From assembly GCF_024259515.1 (NCBI RefSeq), contig NZ_JANBWE010000002.1:248001-312000 (forward strand): 64,000 nucleotides of DNA, given 5' to 3'. Of this stretch, positions 17,487-24,564 are shown piece after piece. Source of the stretch: Salirhabdus salicampi (GTDB taxonomy: Bacteria > Bacillota > Bacilli > Bacillales > Alkalibacillaceae). A model generated the notes under the pieces. It did no database searches. It was not told where the DNA came from and was given only the letters and a program-made list of their open reading frames with translations. Both the position numbers and the translations under genes were made by a program. The stretch's first letter is position 1. Each line of letters begins with the position of its first letter.

Positions 17487-18545
17487 TTAGTTGGTCTTTT
17501 TAATTTGTTTACTGCGTAGTTGTCCGCACGCCGCATCAATATCAGACCCTTGTTCGACGCGGACTCCACAATTAATCCCATGCTCTAATAATGTACCATA
17601 AAAATCGACAATAGCTTCCTTAGTACTTCTCTGGTATTCCTGCTCATCAACAGGATTATACGGAATCAAATTCACATAAGAAAGGTGACGTTTATCCTTA
17701 AGTAACTCTACTAGTTCCAAGGCTTCTTTCTTATGGTCATTCACATCCCGAAGCAAAATATACTCAAATGTAATCCGGCGATTTGTTTTTTCTAAATAAT
17801 AGTCAATGGCCGGCATAAGTTTTTCGAGGGGAAAGGCTTTATTAATTTTCATCACTTGAGTACGTAACTCATTATTCGGTGCATGTAAGGATACGGCTAA
17901 GTTTACTTGCAAGTTTTCGTCAGCAAAATCATAAATACGATTTGCCAATCCACTAGTTGATACGGTTATGTGACGAGCTCCAATGGATAATCCTTCTTGA
18001 TCATTCACAACCCGTAAAAAGTCCATTAAATTATCATAGTTATCAAAAGGTTCACCGATACCCATGACAACGATATGACTTACCCTTTCATCCTTACCCA
18101 TGGCATCCAGATGGTGCTGAACATTCATAATTTGTTCTACGATTTCACCGCTCGAAAGGTCACGATTTTTCGTTAATAATCCACTGGCACAAAAAGAACA
18201 ACCGATATTACAGCCAACCTGTGTTGTGACGCAAACAGAGAGTCCATAGTTAAAACGCATTAACACCGTTTCAATCAAATTCCCATCTGGTAACTTAAAC
18301 AAAAATTTAATCGTACCATCTTTAGACTCTTGTTTAATTTCTTCCGTTAATGATTGAATGGAGAAATTCTTCTCCAACAATTCAATACATTCTTTATTTA
18401 CATTTCTCATATCTGAGAATTGTTTCACACGTTTCTTATATAGCCAGTTCCAAACTTGTTTCGCACGAAATTTCTGTTGTCCGCGCTCTATTAACCATGA
18501 CGATAATTGGTCAAATGTTAACCCGTAGATGGATTCTTTTGTCAT
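17487..18545 (-). CDS. rlmN: Dual-specificity RNA methyltransferase RlmN
   Basis: Radical-SAM enzyme of 352 residues that methylates C2 of A2503 in 23S rRNA and A37 in some tRNAs. The [4Fe-4S] cluster motif CxxxCxxC is at Cys112, Cys116 and Cys119. The catalytic Cys340 lies in the C-terminal DAACGQLR stretch, and the SAM loop GIGEPFDNY is present. The ATG has GAAAAGAGGG upstream. It stands alone between the yla and yps blocks; in B. subtilis rlmN lies at a third locus, which marks this as a rearranged zone. Confidence 0.96.
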   Translation of the reverse strand: MTKESIYGLTFDQLSSWLIERGQQKFRAKQVWNWLYKKRVKQFSDMRNVNKECIELLEKNFSIQSLTEEIKQESKDGTIKFLFKLPDGNLIETVLMRFNYGLSVCVTTQVGCNIGCSFCASGLLTKNRDLSSGEIVEQIMNVQHHLDAMGKDERVSHIVVMGIGEPFDNYDNLMDFLRVVNDQEGLSIGARHITVSTSGLANRIYDFADENLQVNLAVSLHAPNNELRTQVMKINKAFPLEKLMPAIDYYLEKTNRRITFEYILLRDVNDHKKEALELVELLKDKRHLSYVNLIPYNPVDEQEYQRSTKEAIVDFYGTLLEHGINCGVRVEQGSDIDAACGQLRSKQIKKTN

Positions 18546-19019
18546 TTTAACCCTCTTTTCAACTCGAATTATTCTCCGTTACTATACTACCCTCAATAGG
18601 TTAATGTATCACCAAATAATGATATGAGGAATGATCGTTATGATGATCTTAAAATTGTTTTTTGCAATTCATTATTACACTAGAAGGATGTTATTTACAG
18701 TTTTACATATATGTGATTCTTTTTTACGGAAAAAATAATAATAACAAACATTAATCAGGAAGTAAAGAAATGCAGGCATAATCCACCATTCACGGCGGAT
18801 AGTAATGTTATCATCCAGAGGCATCCTTTTTAAAGGTTGATATCCATTTGGAAATATGAACGGTGAATAGGATTGATGTGAAAGACCTATTGAGGGATTG
18901 GTGAATATTATGAACTGATACAAGGAAATGAACTACCTGGCTACAACTAAATATCGTAGCCAGATATAGATGTTCTTCTTTCTTACTCACATTTTCATGC
19001 ATAGGTCTTCTTCATTCAG
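18546..19019. other. 474-bp gap without a credible gene
   Basis: AT-rich stretch between rlmN and the UGA-containing oxidoreductase gene. Two overlapping minus ORFs (82 and 63 codons) have no RBS and no recognisable family, and look like chance or relic sequence. The only clear structure is a perfect 8-bp inverted repeat CTGGCTAC / GTAGCCAG at 18937-18944 and 18956-18963, about 60 bp after the oxidoreductase stop. It lacks a T run but may protect or terminate that mRNA. Confidence 0.5.
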
Positions 19020-19664
19020 TTAACAACCGTCGGGACCACAAACCATTCCATCAAAGTCAAACATTTGTTTTGGTTTGTTAAGTTGTTTATCTATAATGCT
19101 CTCTAACTCTTCTTTTGGCCTTACTCCCCGAACGATTGTATCTCCGATCATAAAGGTTGGAACAGCTTGTACTTGATCCGCATATGCACGTTGTAACTCT
19201 TGTTGATGTTTCTCTTTATACTTTCTTGTCTTCAGTGCTTCTTGATATTCAGCTTCATCTAATCCTATCTCACCGGCTATTTTCGTTAACACTTCGATGT
19301 CCCCAATGTCTAATTCATCTTGGAAAAACGCAGTAAACATTCGGTGATTATATTCATTCGCTTTGCCCTTTTCCTTCGCATATTGAAACCCTTCAAAAGC
19401 AAGGTGGGTGTGAGGTTGTGGTGAAACTTTTGGTAAAACGATATGAACACCTAACTGCTCAGCCATTGGATAAACATAATTTTTCCAAGTTGTTTGTAAA
19501 TAATCTCCTTCTGGCTTTAACGTTTCCGTAGGATATGGACGTAACTCAAAAGGAAGCCACTCTAGTTCAACATCTTTTCCTTTTATTGCCTGTTCAAGCG
19601 GAACCTCCGCTATAAAACAAAACGGTCATACGTAATCTGAATATATTTTTACTCTCACTGTCAT
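19020..19664 (-). CDS. DsbA/FrnE-family oxidoreductase with in-frame UGA in the active site; probable selenoprotein
   Basis: Reading from the ATG at 19664 (RBS AGGAGG, 7 nt away) gives 214 codons, with codon 13 a UGA (19626-19628): MTVRVKIYSDYV-U-PFCFIAE. In the FrnE-like thioredoxin fold this position is the first Cys of the CPFC redox motif, so the UGA gives U-x-x-C. The rest is intact: the helical insertion with SPQPHTHLAFEGFQYAKE, cis-Pro loop AVPTF (Pro169) and a C-terminal Cys pair VCGPDGC (Cys209, Cys214). A SECIS-like hairpin follows the UGA and a sigma-A promoter precedes the gene. Such proteins act as thiol-disulfide oxidoreductases in the cytoplasm. No signal peptide is seen. Standard gene callers would start at an internal Met (19466) and lose the active site. 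Alternative: a Cys codon mutated to UGA in a dying gene. Confidence 0.78.
19597..19611 (-). promoter_or_regulatory. SECIS-like hairpin after the UGA codon
   Basis: AGCGGA / TCCGCT, 6 bp, around GGU; if the closing A-U pair opens the apical loop is AGGUU. The GGU lies 20 nt after the UGA, close to the 18 nt in E. coli fdhF, whose loop also holds GGU. This fits the published bacterial SECIS rules: short stem, small loop with G in the first two positions, 16-37 nt from the UGA. Confidence 0.62.
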
Positions 19665-19754
19665 TTCGTAACCTCCTCATTCTTATTTTTTATCGAATTG
19701 TAAACTTCATTCGAGAAATAATGTCTTGAATCAAAAATTCTTTAACACAAGATA

Positions 19755-19784
19755 AATATAATGTATATCCATGATGTACGTCAA
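19755..19784 (-). promoter_or_regulatory. Sigma-A-like promoter of the UGA-containing gene
   Basis: On the minus strand TTGACG (complement at 19779-19784), an 18-bp spacer and TATATT (complement at 19755-19760). It would give a leader of about 85 nt before the ATG at 19664. Confidence 0.55.
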
Positions 19785-19800
19785 AGATTGAGGTTGTATA

Positions 19801-19838
19801 AAAAAAACGAAACCTCTTGTTAAAGAGGGTTTCGTTTT
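19801..19838 (-). terminator. Terminator after ypsC
   Basis: AAAACGAAACC-TCTT / AAGAGGGTTTCGTTTT stem with a GTTA loop and one bulged base; a T7 run follows on the minus strand. Confidence 0.85.
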
Positions 19839-19842
19839 CTAA

Positions 19843-20982
19843 TTAAGATTTTTCTTTTTTACCAAAATACTGATAATAATCTGTTCGAATAAAACCGTTA
19901 AACAGCTTTCTCTTCTTTGTTGCTTTTTTTCCATAGAGTTTCTCGAAACCTTGGTGAGAAGTTAAAATATAAACACTCCAACTAGGGTGTTCTGCCATGT
20001 TCACACCTAATTGCTTATACATTTCTTCTACTTCTTTTCGTTCACCAATCCGTTCGCCATATGGCGGATTTGATACGACATAACCATTTTTCCCTTTTGG
20101 ATGAAAGTCTCTTACTTGCATTTGTTTCCAATGAATTAGGTCAGCTAATCCAGCTTCTTTTGCATTCTGATTCGCAACTTGAATCATCTTATGATCGATA
20201 TCGTAACCTGAAATTTGAAGTGGCTGGTCATAATTAGCTAAGTCTTCAGCTTCAACAATTGCCTCATCCCAGACTTTCTGCGGAACTAACCCCCACTCTT
20301 CAGAAACAAACTCCCGATTAAAACCGGGTGCAATATTTTGCCCGATTAAAGCTGCTTCTATCGGTATTGTCCCTGAGCCCGTAAATGGATCAACAAACGG
20401 TTCATCAGCACGCCAATTTGTTAACATAACAAGGGCTGCTGCTAACGTTTCTTTTAATGGTGCTTCACCTTGACCTACACGATAACCTCTTTTATGAAGT
20501 CCTGGTCCTGTCGTATCGATTGTCAAGGTTGCTTTATCCTTCAATAAAGCAATTTCAACTTTATATTTAGCTCCCGTTTCAGGTATTTTCGTTGCTAGCC
20601 CGTACTTATTTAACATCCGATTTACAATAGCCTTCTTCACAATAGCTTGACAGTCTGGAACAGAATAAAGAGTTGATTTTACGGATTTCCCCACAACTGG
20701 TACTTCTCCATCCTCTGGAATGTAATGTTCCCAAGGTAATGCTTTCGTCTTCTCAAATAATTCATCAAACGTCGTTGCTTCAAACTCTCCAACAAGAAGT
20801 TTTACACGGTCCGCTGTGCGTAACCATAAGTTTGCCCGTGCTACTCCGGAACGATCGGCTTTAAATAAAACTCGACTATTCTCCACTTGTACATTGTCAT
20901 ATCCTAAATCCTGCACTTCTTTTGCTACAACAGATTCTAGCCCTGCAGCAGCAGTTGCCATTAACGTATATGTCTCAGCCAT
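19843..20982 (-). CDS. ypsC: THUMP-domain rRNA guanine-N2 methyltransferase (RlmL/YpsC family)
   Basis: About 379 residues: an N-terminal ferredoxin-like and THUMP RNA-binding part (TLMATAAAGLESVVAKEV to about residue 160) and a C-terminal SAM methyltransferase domain with DPFTGSGTIPIEAAL and the catalytic SNPPYGER motif typical of N2-guanine methyltransferases. It is expected to modify 23S rRNA. The start is the ATG at 20982, 9 nt after AAAGGA; the TTG three codons upstream touches the RBS. The order ypsC-rnpB-gpsB is conserved in Bacillus. Confidence 0.93.
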   Translation of the reverse strand: MAETYTLMATAAAGLESVVAKEVQDLGYDNVQVENSRVLFKADRSGVARANLWLRTADRVKLLVGEFEATTFDELFEKTKALPWEHYIPEDGEVPVVGKSVKSTLYSVPDCQAIVKKAIVNRMLNKYGLATKIPETGAKYKVEIALLKDKATLTIDTTGPGLHKRGYRVGQGEAPLKETLAAALVMLTNWRADEPFVDPFTGSGTIPIEAALIGQNIAPGFNREFVSEEWGLVPQKVWDEAIVEAEDLANYDQPLQISGYDIDHKMIQVANQNAKEAGLADLIHWKQMQVRDFHPKGKNGYVVSNPPYGERIGERKEVEEMYKQLGVNMAEHPSWSVYILTSHQGFEKLYGKKATKKRKLFNGFIRTDYYQYFGKKEKS

Positions 20983-21007
20983 GCTGAACAATCCTTTCTT
21001 ATGTAAA

Positions 21008-21047
21008 ATAAAAACTCCCTAAACAAGCACGCTTGTTTTAGGGAGTT
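21008..21047 (-). terminator. Terminator of rnpB
   Basis: Long stem AACTCCCTAAA-CAAGC / GCTTGTTTTAGGGAGTT with one bulge, followed by TTTTTATTTT on the minus strand. It lies between rnpB and ypsC. Confidence 0.88.
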
Positions 21048-21056
21048 GTTTGTCTC

Positions 21057-21490
21057 ATTTCATGCGAATGACCATTTGAACGCTCTGTAAGCCATGTTCT
21101 GTACCATCGTACTACAAACGGCGGTCAACCTTGTACTCCGGTGGTAACCATCTATCTACAGACTTTTGCTGTCTCTCCCTGCGGTTCATTTCCCTCAGGA
21201 GAGTGCCCCTACCATCGTTTGGGTTGCTCACTCGCGGGGTTTACCTCGTTCCACTTCATCTGTTTCCAGATGAACTACGTCACTGTGGCACTTTCAAGGT
21301 ATTCGTCCATATCCATAAGGACTTAGGTACTTTCCCTGCCGTCAGCTGTCAAAGACAACTGCCCTGACTTATGATTTCATCAGGCACGAACACTACAAGC
21401 ATCGCAGCTTGTGTGAGCATGGACTTTCCTCTGTATGATTGGTCATACAGCGATTACCCGAGCATTCAATTATTCGCATGATTCATTTAT
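21057..21490 (-). ncRNA. rnpB: RNase P RNA, bacterial type B
   Basis: Catalytic RNA that trims the 5' leader of pre-tRNAs with the RnpA protein. On the minus strand the universally conserved blocks are present in order: GAGGAAAGTCCATGCTC, the GGGCAGT region, GAAAGTGCCACAGTGACG, GTAAACCCC, GTAGATAGATGG, and the 3' ACATGGCTTACAGA. The ends pair as TCATGCGAAT / ATTCGCATGA (helix P1). Its organisation matches the B. subtilis type-B RNA, and it sits between gpsB and ypsC as in Bacillus. The ends are approximate to about 10 nt. ORFs drawn across it are spurious. Confidence 0.97.
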
Positions 21491-21505
21491 CATCACGGAA
21501 TAACT

Positions 21506-21533
21506 ATTATAACATGATGACAAAGAAAGACAA
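21506..21533 (-). promoter_or_regulatory. rnpB promoter
   Basis: On the minus strand TTGTCT (complement 21528-21533), 16 bp, then TATAAT (complement 21506-21511) preceded by TGT, an extended -10. Predicted start about 21499, just before the P1 helix. Confidence 0.8.
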
Positions 21534-21555
21534 GGTGAAAAATTATCCAATTTGA

Positions 21556-21849
21556 TTAATCAGCGTATTTTTTGCCAAAGACAGCCTTCTCCAGATTGGA
21601 TAATCGTTTCAAAATATCGTAATTTATATTCCCTGTAGACTGCGTGGACCTTGTTCTCGGTTGATCAGTTCCCTTTTTCAATTGTTCGTTTTCTTTGCGT
21701 AATCGATCAATCTCCTGTTGGTATGCTTCGTAATCTTGGATAACAACGTCTAAAAATTCATCTACTTCATCTTGATTATACCCTCTAATAGACGTTTTAA
21801 ATTCTTTCTCTAAAATTTCTTTCGCCGATAAATGCATTTTTTCCAACAT
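21556..21849 (-). CDS. gpsB: Cell division regulator GpsB
   Basis: DivIVA-like membrane-associated coiled-coil protein (about 97 residues) that shuttles the peptidoglycan synthase PBP1 (PonA, encoded at 26.2 kb) between septum and side wall. The N-terminal domain has [34 protein letters not shown], then a coiled coil ([16 protein letters not shown]) and the conserved C-terminal [16 protein letters not shown] trimerisation helix. The start is the ATG at 21849, 6 nt after GAGGTG; the earlier GTG overlaps that RBS. Confidence 0.94.
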   Translation of the reverse strand: MLEKMHLSAKEILEKEFKTSIRGYNQDEVDEFLDVVIQDYEAYQQEIDRLRKENEQLKKGTDQPRTRSTQSTGNINYDILKRLSNLEKAVFGKKYAD

Positions 21850-21911
21850 TCCCATCACCTCATGACACTACTTGTTTCTTATTTTTTCAAATGATTGACA
21901 AAAAGTCAATT

Positions 21912-22469
21912 TCATTCGGGGATTCTCCCCTCTAATTCCATCTCTCTCACAACATCATCCAGATCAAAAGAAGTGATATAATAAAGTGGATAATCCCTTG
22001 TCCCTTTTACTTTACGTACTTCCGATAGAAAAAATTTCGGACTTCCTTCTTTTTCTTCTTCGTATAACATAATACAAGCATCACTTTTGTCAATTAGCCA
22101 ACGATTTTTTAACCGAAATTGATGAGGGCCTTGATATTCCTTTTCCATTAATGGCTTTACAAAATCCGCTTCACTCATCACATACTGATACAATTGCTGT
22201 TGATCTTCCTTCCACCTTTGTTCCTGTTTTAAGAATGGTGGTATGACAGCTAATTTTACATTATAGTCTTCTCTTAACTGCAAAACTACTTCGCCTGCCC
22301 AACATTCAACTCCCGCTTGTCCTGAAATTAAAATCCATTGAACCCCATCTTCTAAAAATGGAATTAGACGCCGCTTAATGGCTTCTTTAACAAAGTGTAT
22401 TCTTTTATCATTCATTTGAAATATACCAAGTTCATTTGGTTTATAACCTGTTATCGTTATTACATTCAT
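21912..22469 (-). CDS. ypsA: YpsA (DUF1273, SLOG-superfamily) protein
   Basis: A 185-residue cytosolic protein of the Rossmann-like SLOG superfamily, related to DprA and LOG proteins. The nucleotide-binding region begins ITITGYKPNELGIF, followed by the WILISGQAGVECWAGEVVLQL glycine stretch, both typical of DUF1273. In B. subtilis and Staphylococcus YpsA influences cell division and oxidative stress survival; its ligand is unsettled. It lies just upstream of gpsB, consistent with the division link. Confidence 0.88.
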   Translation of the reverse strand: MNVITITGYKPNELGIFQMNDKRIHFVKEAIKRRLIPFLEDGVQWILISGQAGVECWAGEVVLQLREDYNVKLAVIPPFLKQEQRWKEDQQQLYQYVMSEADFVKPLMEKEYQGPHQFRLKNRWLIDKSDACIMLYEEEKEGSPKFFLSEVRKVKGTRDYPLYYITSFDLDDVVREMELEGRIPE

Positions 22470-22496
22470 ATGATCGTAACCCTTTCTAAATGTTTG

Positions 22497-22530
22497 AAAA
22501 AAGAAGCTGGATTGACCCAGCTTCTTTTTT
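22497..22530 (-). terminator. Terminator after the CotD-like gene
   Basis: AAAAAAGAAGCTGG / CCAGCTTCTTTTTT stem, 14 bp, with a 6-nt loop, and A/T runs on both sides. Confidence 0.92.
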
Positions 22531-22561
22531 CGGAAAGATTGTTATAGACGTATACGAGGTA

Positions 22562-22969
22562 CTATTTCCAGTCGAACTTATCGAACTTATCAAACTTATC
22601 TTTTGGGTTCATCCCTTTTGGTCCTGTTTGCCCCATTGGAGATGTCGGTCCCATTGGAGATGTCGGCCCCATTGGAGATGTCGGCCCCATTTGCGGAGAT
22701 GGTCCCATCGGTCCAAATCCTGGACCCATGTTAATATTTTGACAGCTAGCTGTATTCACCACTGATTGAGTGTGTGGGAAGTGATGTTTATGGTTCGTAT
22801 GATGGTGATTTACAACTGTTGTGTGAGTTGGATGAATGTGATCTACATCATGTGGAAAGTAATTGTGTTGCACACAATGTTCTGTTGGATGAACTACTTT
22901 TTGTGAAGGGTGCATACCCTTACCTGGAAACATTCCTTTCTGTGGAAACATTGATCCTTTAAAATGCAT
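22562..22969 (-). CDS. CotD-like spore coat protein
   Basis: About 135 residues, rich in His, Met, Pro and Gly. The middle section has spaced His residues (HPTEHCVQHNYFPHDVDHIHPTHT, VVNHHHTNHKHHFPH), the pattern of CotD inner-coat proteins. The C-terminal half carries three perfect MGPTSP repeats and a degenerate copy, ending in KFDKFDKFDWK. The start is the ATG at 22969, 8 nt after AAAGGAG. In B. subtilis cotD lies next to ypsA as here. The His-rich part suggests metal binding, by inference only. Confidence 0.82.
   Translation of the reverse strand: MHFKGSMFPQKGMFPGKGMHPSQKVVHPTEHCVQHNYFPHDVDHIHPTHTTVVNHHHTNHKHHFPHTQSVVNTASCQNINMGPGFGPMGPSPQMGPTSPMGPTSPMGPTSPMGQTGPKGMNPKDKFDKFDKFDWK
22632..22685. 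repeat. Three tandem 18-bp repeats inside the CotD-like gene
   Basis: Three head-to-tail copies of CCCATTGGAGATGTCGGT, the first differing from the other two only in the last base. Each encodes MGPTSP on the minus strand; a diverged fourth unit follows. Such units change number easily by slippage. Confidence 0.95.
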
Positions 22970-23076
22970 CTCATCAGCTCCTTTCCTTAACCCGTTCACT
23001 AATATTTATATTACAAAGAAAGGAGACATGTACTAAGCCAACTACCTATTTTTTATATAAAATGTCTAACGACACA

Positions 23077-23101
23077 AAAAGTCTCCTTATTCGGAGACTT
23101 T
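23077..23101 (-). terminator. Terminator overlapping the cdd stop
   Basis: AAAGTCTCC / GGAGACTTT with a TTATTC loop. The stop codon of cdd lies in the loop and the T run follows on the minus strand. Confidence 0.85.
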
Positions 23102-23509
23102 GCCATCTCGATCAGACAGGTCTTGCGAAGAAAATGAGAATGGTAATAACTGTTCAACGGACATCGTCTTCACTTCTCCCTGTAAATTCGAAATATGTAC
23201 AGTCATCGTTTGCGCAAAAAACTCACTCATCACCTGTCGACAAGAACCACAAGGCGGAACTGGCCTTTCTGTATCGGCTACAACTGCCATCTCTACAAAC
23301 TCTGTTTCACCTTCAGAAATTGCCTTAAAAATCGCGACCCGCTCTGCGCAACAAGTTACAGGATAAGCTGCATTTTCGATGTTACAACCTAAATAAATAT
23401 TACCGTTTTTTGTTTGTAACGCAGCCCCTACATGGAATGTTGAATAAGGTACATACGCTCTTTTTCGTGCTTCTTTCGCCTTGGATAGTAATAATTCTTT
23501 ACTCATCAT
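23087..23509 (-). CDS. cdd: Cytidine deaminase
   Basis: Pyrimidine-salvage enzyme that deaminates cytidine and deoxycytidine. The 140-residue protein has the zinc-site motifs: Cys in TCCAERVA (C-A-E with the catalytic Glu) and PPCGSCRQ, and substrate loop YVPYSTFHVGAAL. The C-terminal 15 residues (SQDLSDRDGKVSE) extend past the usual end. The gene is absent from this position in B. subtilis, where cdd lies next to era, so it was moved here or there. RBS GAAGGGAAG. Confidence 0.96.
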   Translation of the reverse strand: MMSKELLLSKAKEARKRAYVPYSTFHVGAALQTKNGNIYLGCNIENAAYPVTCCAERVAIFKAISEGETEFVEMAVVADTERPVPPCGSCRQVMSEFFAQTMTVHISNLQGEVKTMSVEQLLPFSFSSQDLSDRDGKVSE

Positions 23510-23594
23510 CGTCTTCCCTTCACTTCACGAAGTCTTTCCTACACGAATAATGGAACTATATTATAAGGAATCCCTTAACGAATGTAAAGCGGTT

Positions 23595-23948
23595 TCACGT
23601 ACCAGAAATGTCTTGCCGTATTTGTTTTAAAACGAAATCAACAGAATGATACAACTCCATAAATCGTTTTCGCTTCACATCAATGTAATAACTATGGAGT
23701 AGGAGCAGTTCCATATTATCTCGCGTATTTTGAATCTGGTTGGGAAATACAGAAAGCTTATGAACATGTGCGTTTGTTTCCTTCTCCCATTCCTCAATTA
23801 ATGAAAAGTTTGGAGATGTTTCTTCTTTAATTTTCTTAAAGACATCCATATCCTTTTTATCAACCGGTTCATTCCGTTCATATCGTTCTAAACATTCAGA
23901 CAAAACTTTATCATATAATTGTTCAACCATTTGTTGTAATGTTTGCAC
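23595..23948 (-). CDS. yppE: YppE (DUF1798) helical protein
   Basis: A soluble, all-helical protein of about 117 residues. Its stretches SPNFSLIEEWEKETNAHV and DNMELLLLHSYYIDVKRKRFMELYHSVDFVL match the DUF1798 family (B. subtilis YppE), a four-helix bundle of unknown function. The start is set at GTG 23948, because AGAGG lies 9 nt upstream; the ATG three codons earlier touches it and overlaps the stop of the preceding gene (TGA at 23954), suggesting coupling. Confidence 0.82.
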   Translation of the reverse strand: MQTLQQMVEQLYDKVLSECLERYERNEPVDKKDMDVFKKIKEETSPNFSLIEEWEKETNAHVHKLSVFPNQIQNTRDNMELLLLHSYYIDVKRKRFMELYHSVDFVLKQIRQDISGT

Positions 23949-23953
23949 ACTTG

Positions 23954-24250
23954 TCATCCTCTTTGTAAATAGGTCAGTTTAAACCATGTCAAAATACGCT
24001 TATAAAACGTATCCTTTCGTAATTTCTTTCTTTTTTCAGTTTGAAAGTCCTTTGTAATGGTTTGTAACTTCTTTTGTAATTGTAACACGTTTTGTTGTTG
24101 TTGATTAGTTATTTGTATCAATTGTTTATGACATGTCCGCTCCAACTTTAATTCAAAACGATGTGCCTCATTGTGTAACTGTTGCAACATTCGATCAAAC
24201 TCTTCTTTCGAAACACCTTTCTCATTTTCCGATTGATAAGCTACACCCAT
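23954..24250 (-). CDS. Hypothetical coiled-coil protein
   Basis: A 98-residue hydrophilic protein, no signal peptide or membrane helix. It is predicted to be almost entirely helical; the middle (EFDRMLQQLHNEAHRFELKLERTCHKQL to TITKDF) shows heptad spacing of Leu, His and Gln. The C-terminus is basic (EKRKKLRKDTFYKRILTWFKL). It overlaps the start region of yppE and was probably cotranscribed with it. I do not recognise a family. RBS AGGAGGCGATTCC precedes the ATG. Confidence 0.7.
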   Translation of the reverse strand: MGVAYQSENEKGVSKEEFDRMLQQLHNEAHRFELKLERTCHKQLIQITNQQQQNVLQLQKKLQTITKDFQTEKRKKLRKDTFYKRILTWFKLTYLQRG

Positions 24251-24418
24251 GGAATCGCCTCCTCTTCAATTTATCCTTACCCGTTTTATTCTTCCCTCCC
24301 CTTTCATCTCCTTCACATGCGACAAAACTAGAAGGAATGTTACAACGGTTTCGTTTTGAGCATTAAAAAGTATACTTTTTCGACAATATTTCAAACTAAA
24401 GTGAAAGGAGGGATTCCA

Positions 24419-24538
24419 ATGAGTGATAAAAATAAGCAGTTTCAAAAGAAACAAAGCAAACACGCAAAACCAACAAATAAAAATTGGAAAGGTGACGGTA
24501 ATCCAAAACTAGAAGGGCCAAATCGTCCATCAGTTTAA
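24419..24538 (+). CDS. sspM: SspM-like small acid-soluble spore protein (39 aa)
   Basis: A 39-residue hydrophilic peptide, MSDKNKQFQKKQSKHAKPTNKN then WKGDGNPKLEGPNRPSV. The C-terminal KLEGPNRPSV is close to the KLGGPNRPST ending of B. subtilis SspM, and sspM lies near yppE and yppC there too. SspM-type minor SASPs are made in the forespore. Strong RBS AAAGGAGGGATTCC before the ATG. A longer frame from 24356 is rejected because the RBS lies inside it. The name rests on the short C-terminal match and context. Confidence 0.7.
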   Translation: MSDKNKQFQKKQSKHAKPTNKNWKGDGNPKLEGPNRPSV

Positions 24539-24564
24539 AGCAAGCCTATTGGCTTGCTTTTTTT
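24537..24564. terminator. Bidirectional terminator between the sspM-like gene and yppC
   Basis: AAAGCAAGCC / GGCTTGCTTT with a TATT loop, followed by TTTT on the plus strand and AAA on the other side. Confidence 0.9.

Noticed and set aside
18675-19002. Two overlapping minus ORFs (82 and 63 codons)
   Set aside because: No RBS, no recognisable sequence, low-complexity AT-rich text; could be a relic but nothing supports a gene.
19020-19466. 148-aa oxidoreductase starting at an internal Met
   Set aside because: The frame continues upstream through a single UGA to a better start with RBS and the active site; the internal Met has no RBS.
19020-19664. Simple pseudogene reading of the UGA gene
   Set aside because: Kept as the alternative but not preferred: the single UGA is at the redox Cys, the rest of the frame is intact, and a SECIS-like hairpin follows.
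21131-21367. Plus-strand ORFs of 62-78 codons
   Set aside because: They lie across rnpB, which is an RNA gene on the other strand.
22490-22765. Plus-strand ORF with HWRCRPHWRCR repeats
   Set aside because: It is the mirror of the 18-bp repeats in the CotD-like gene.
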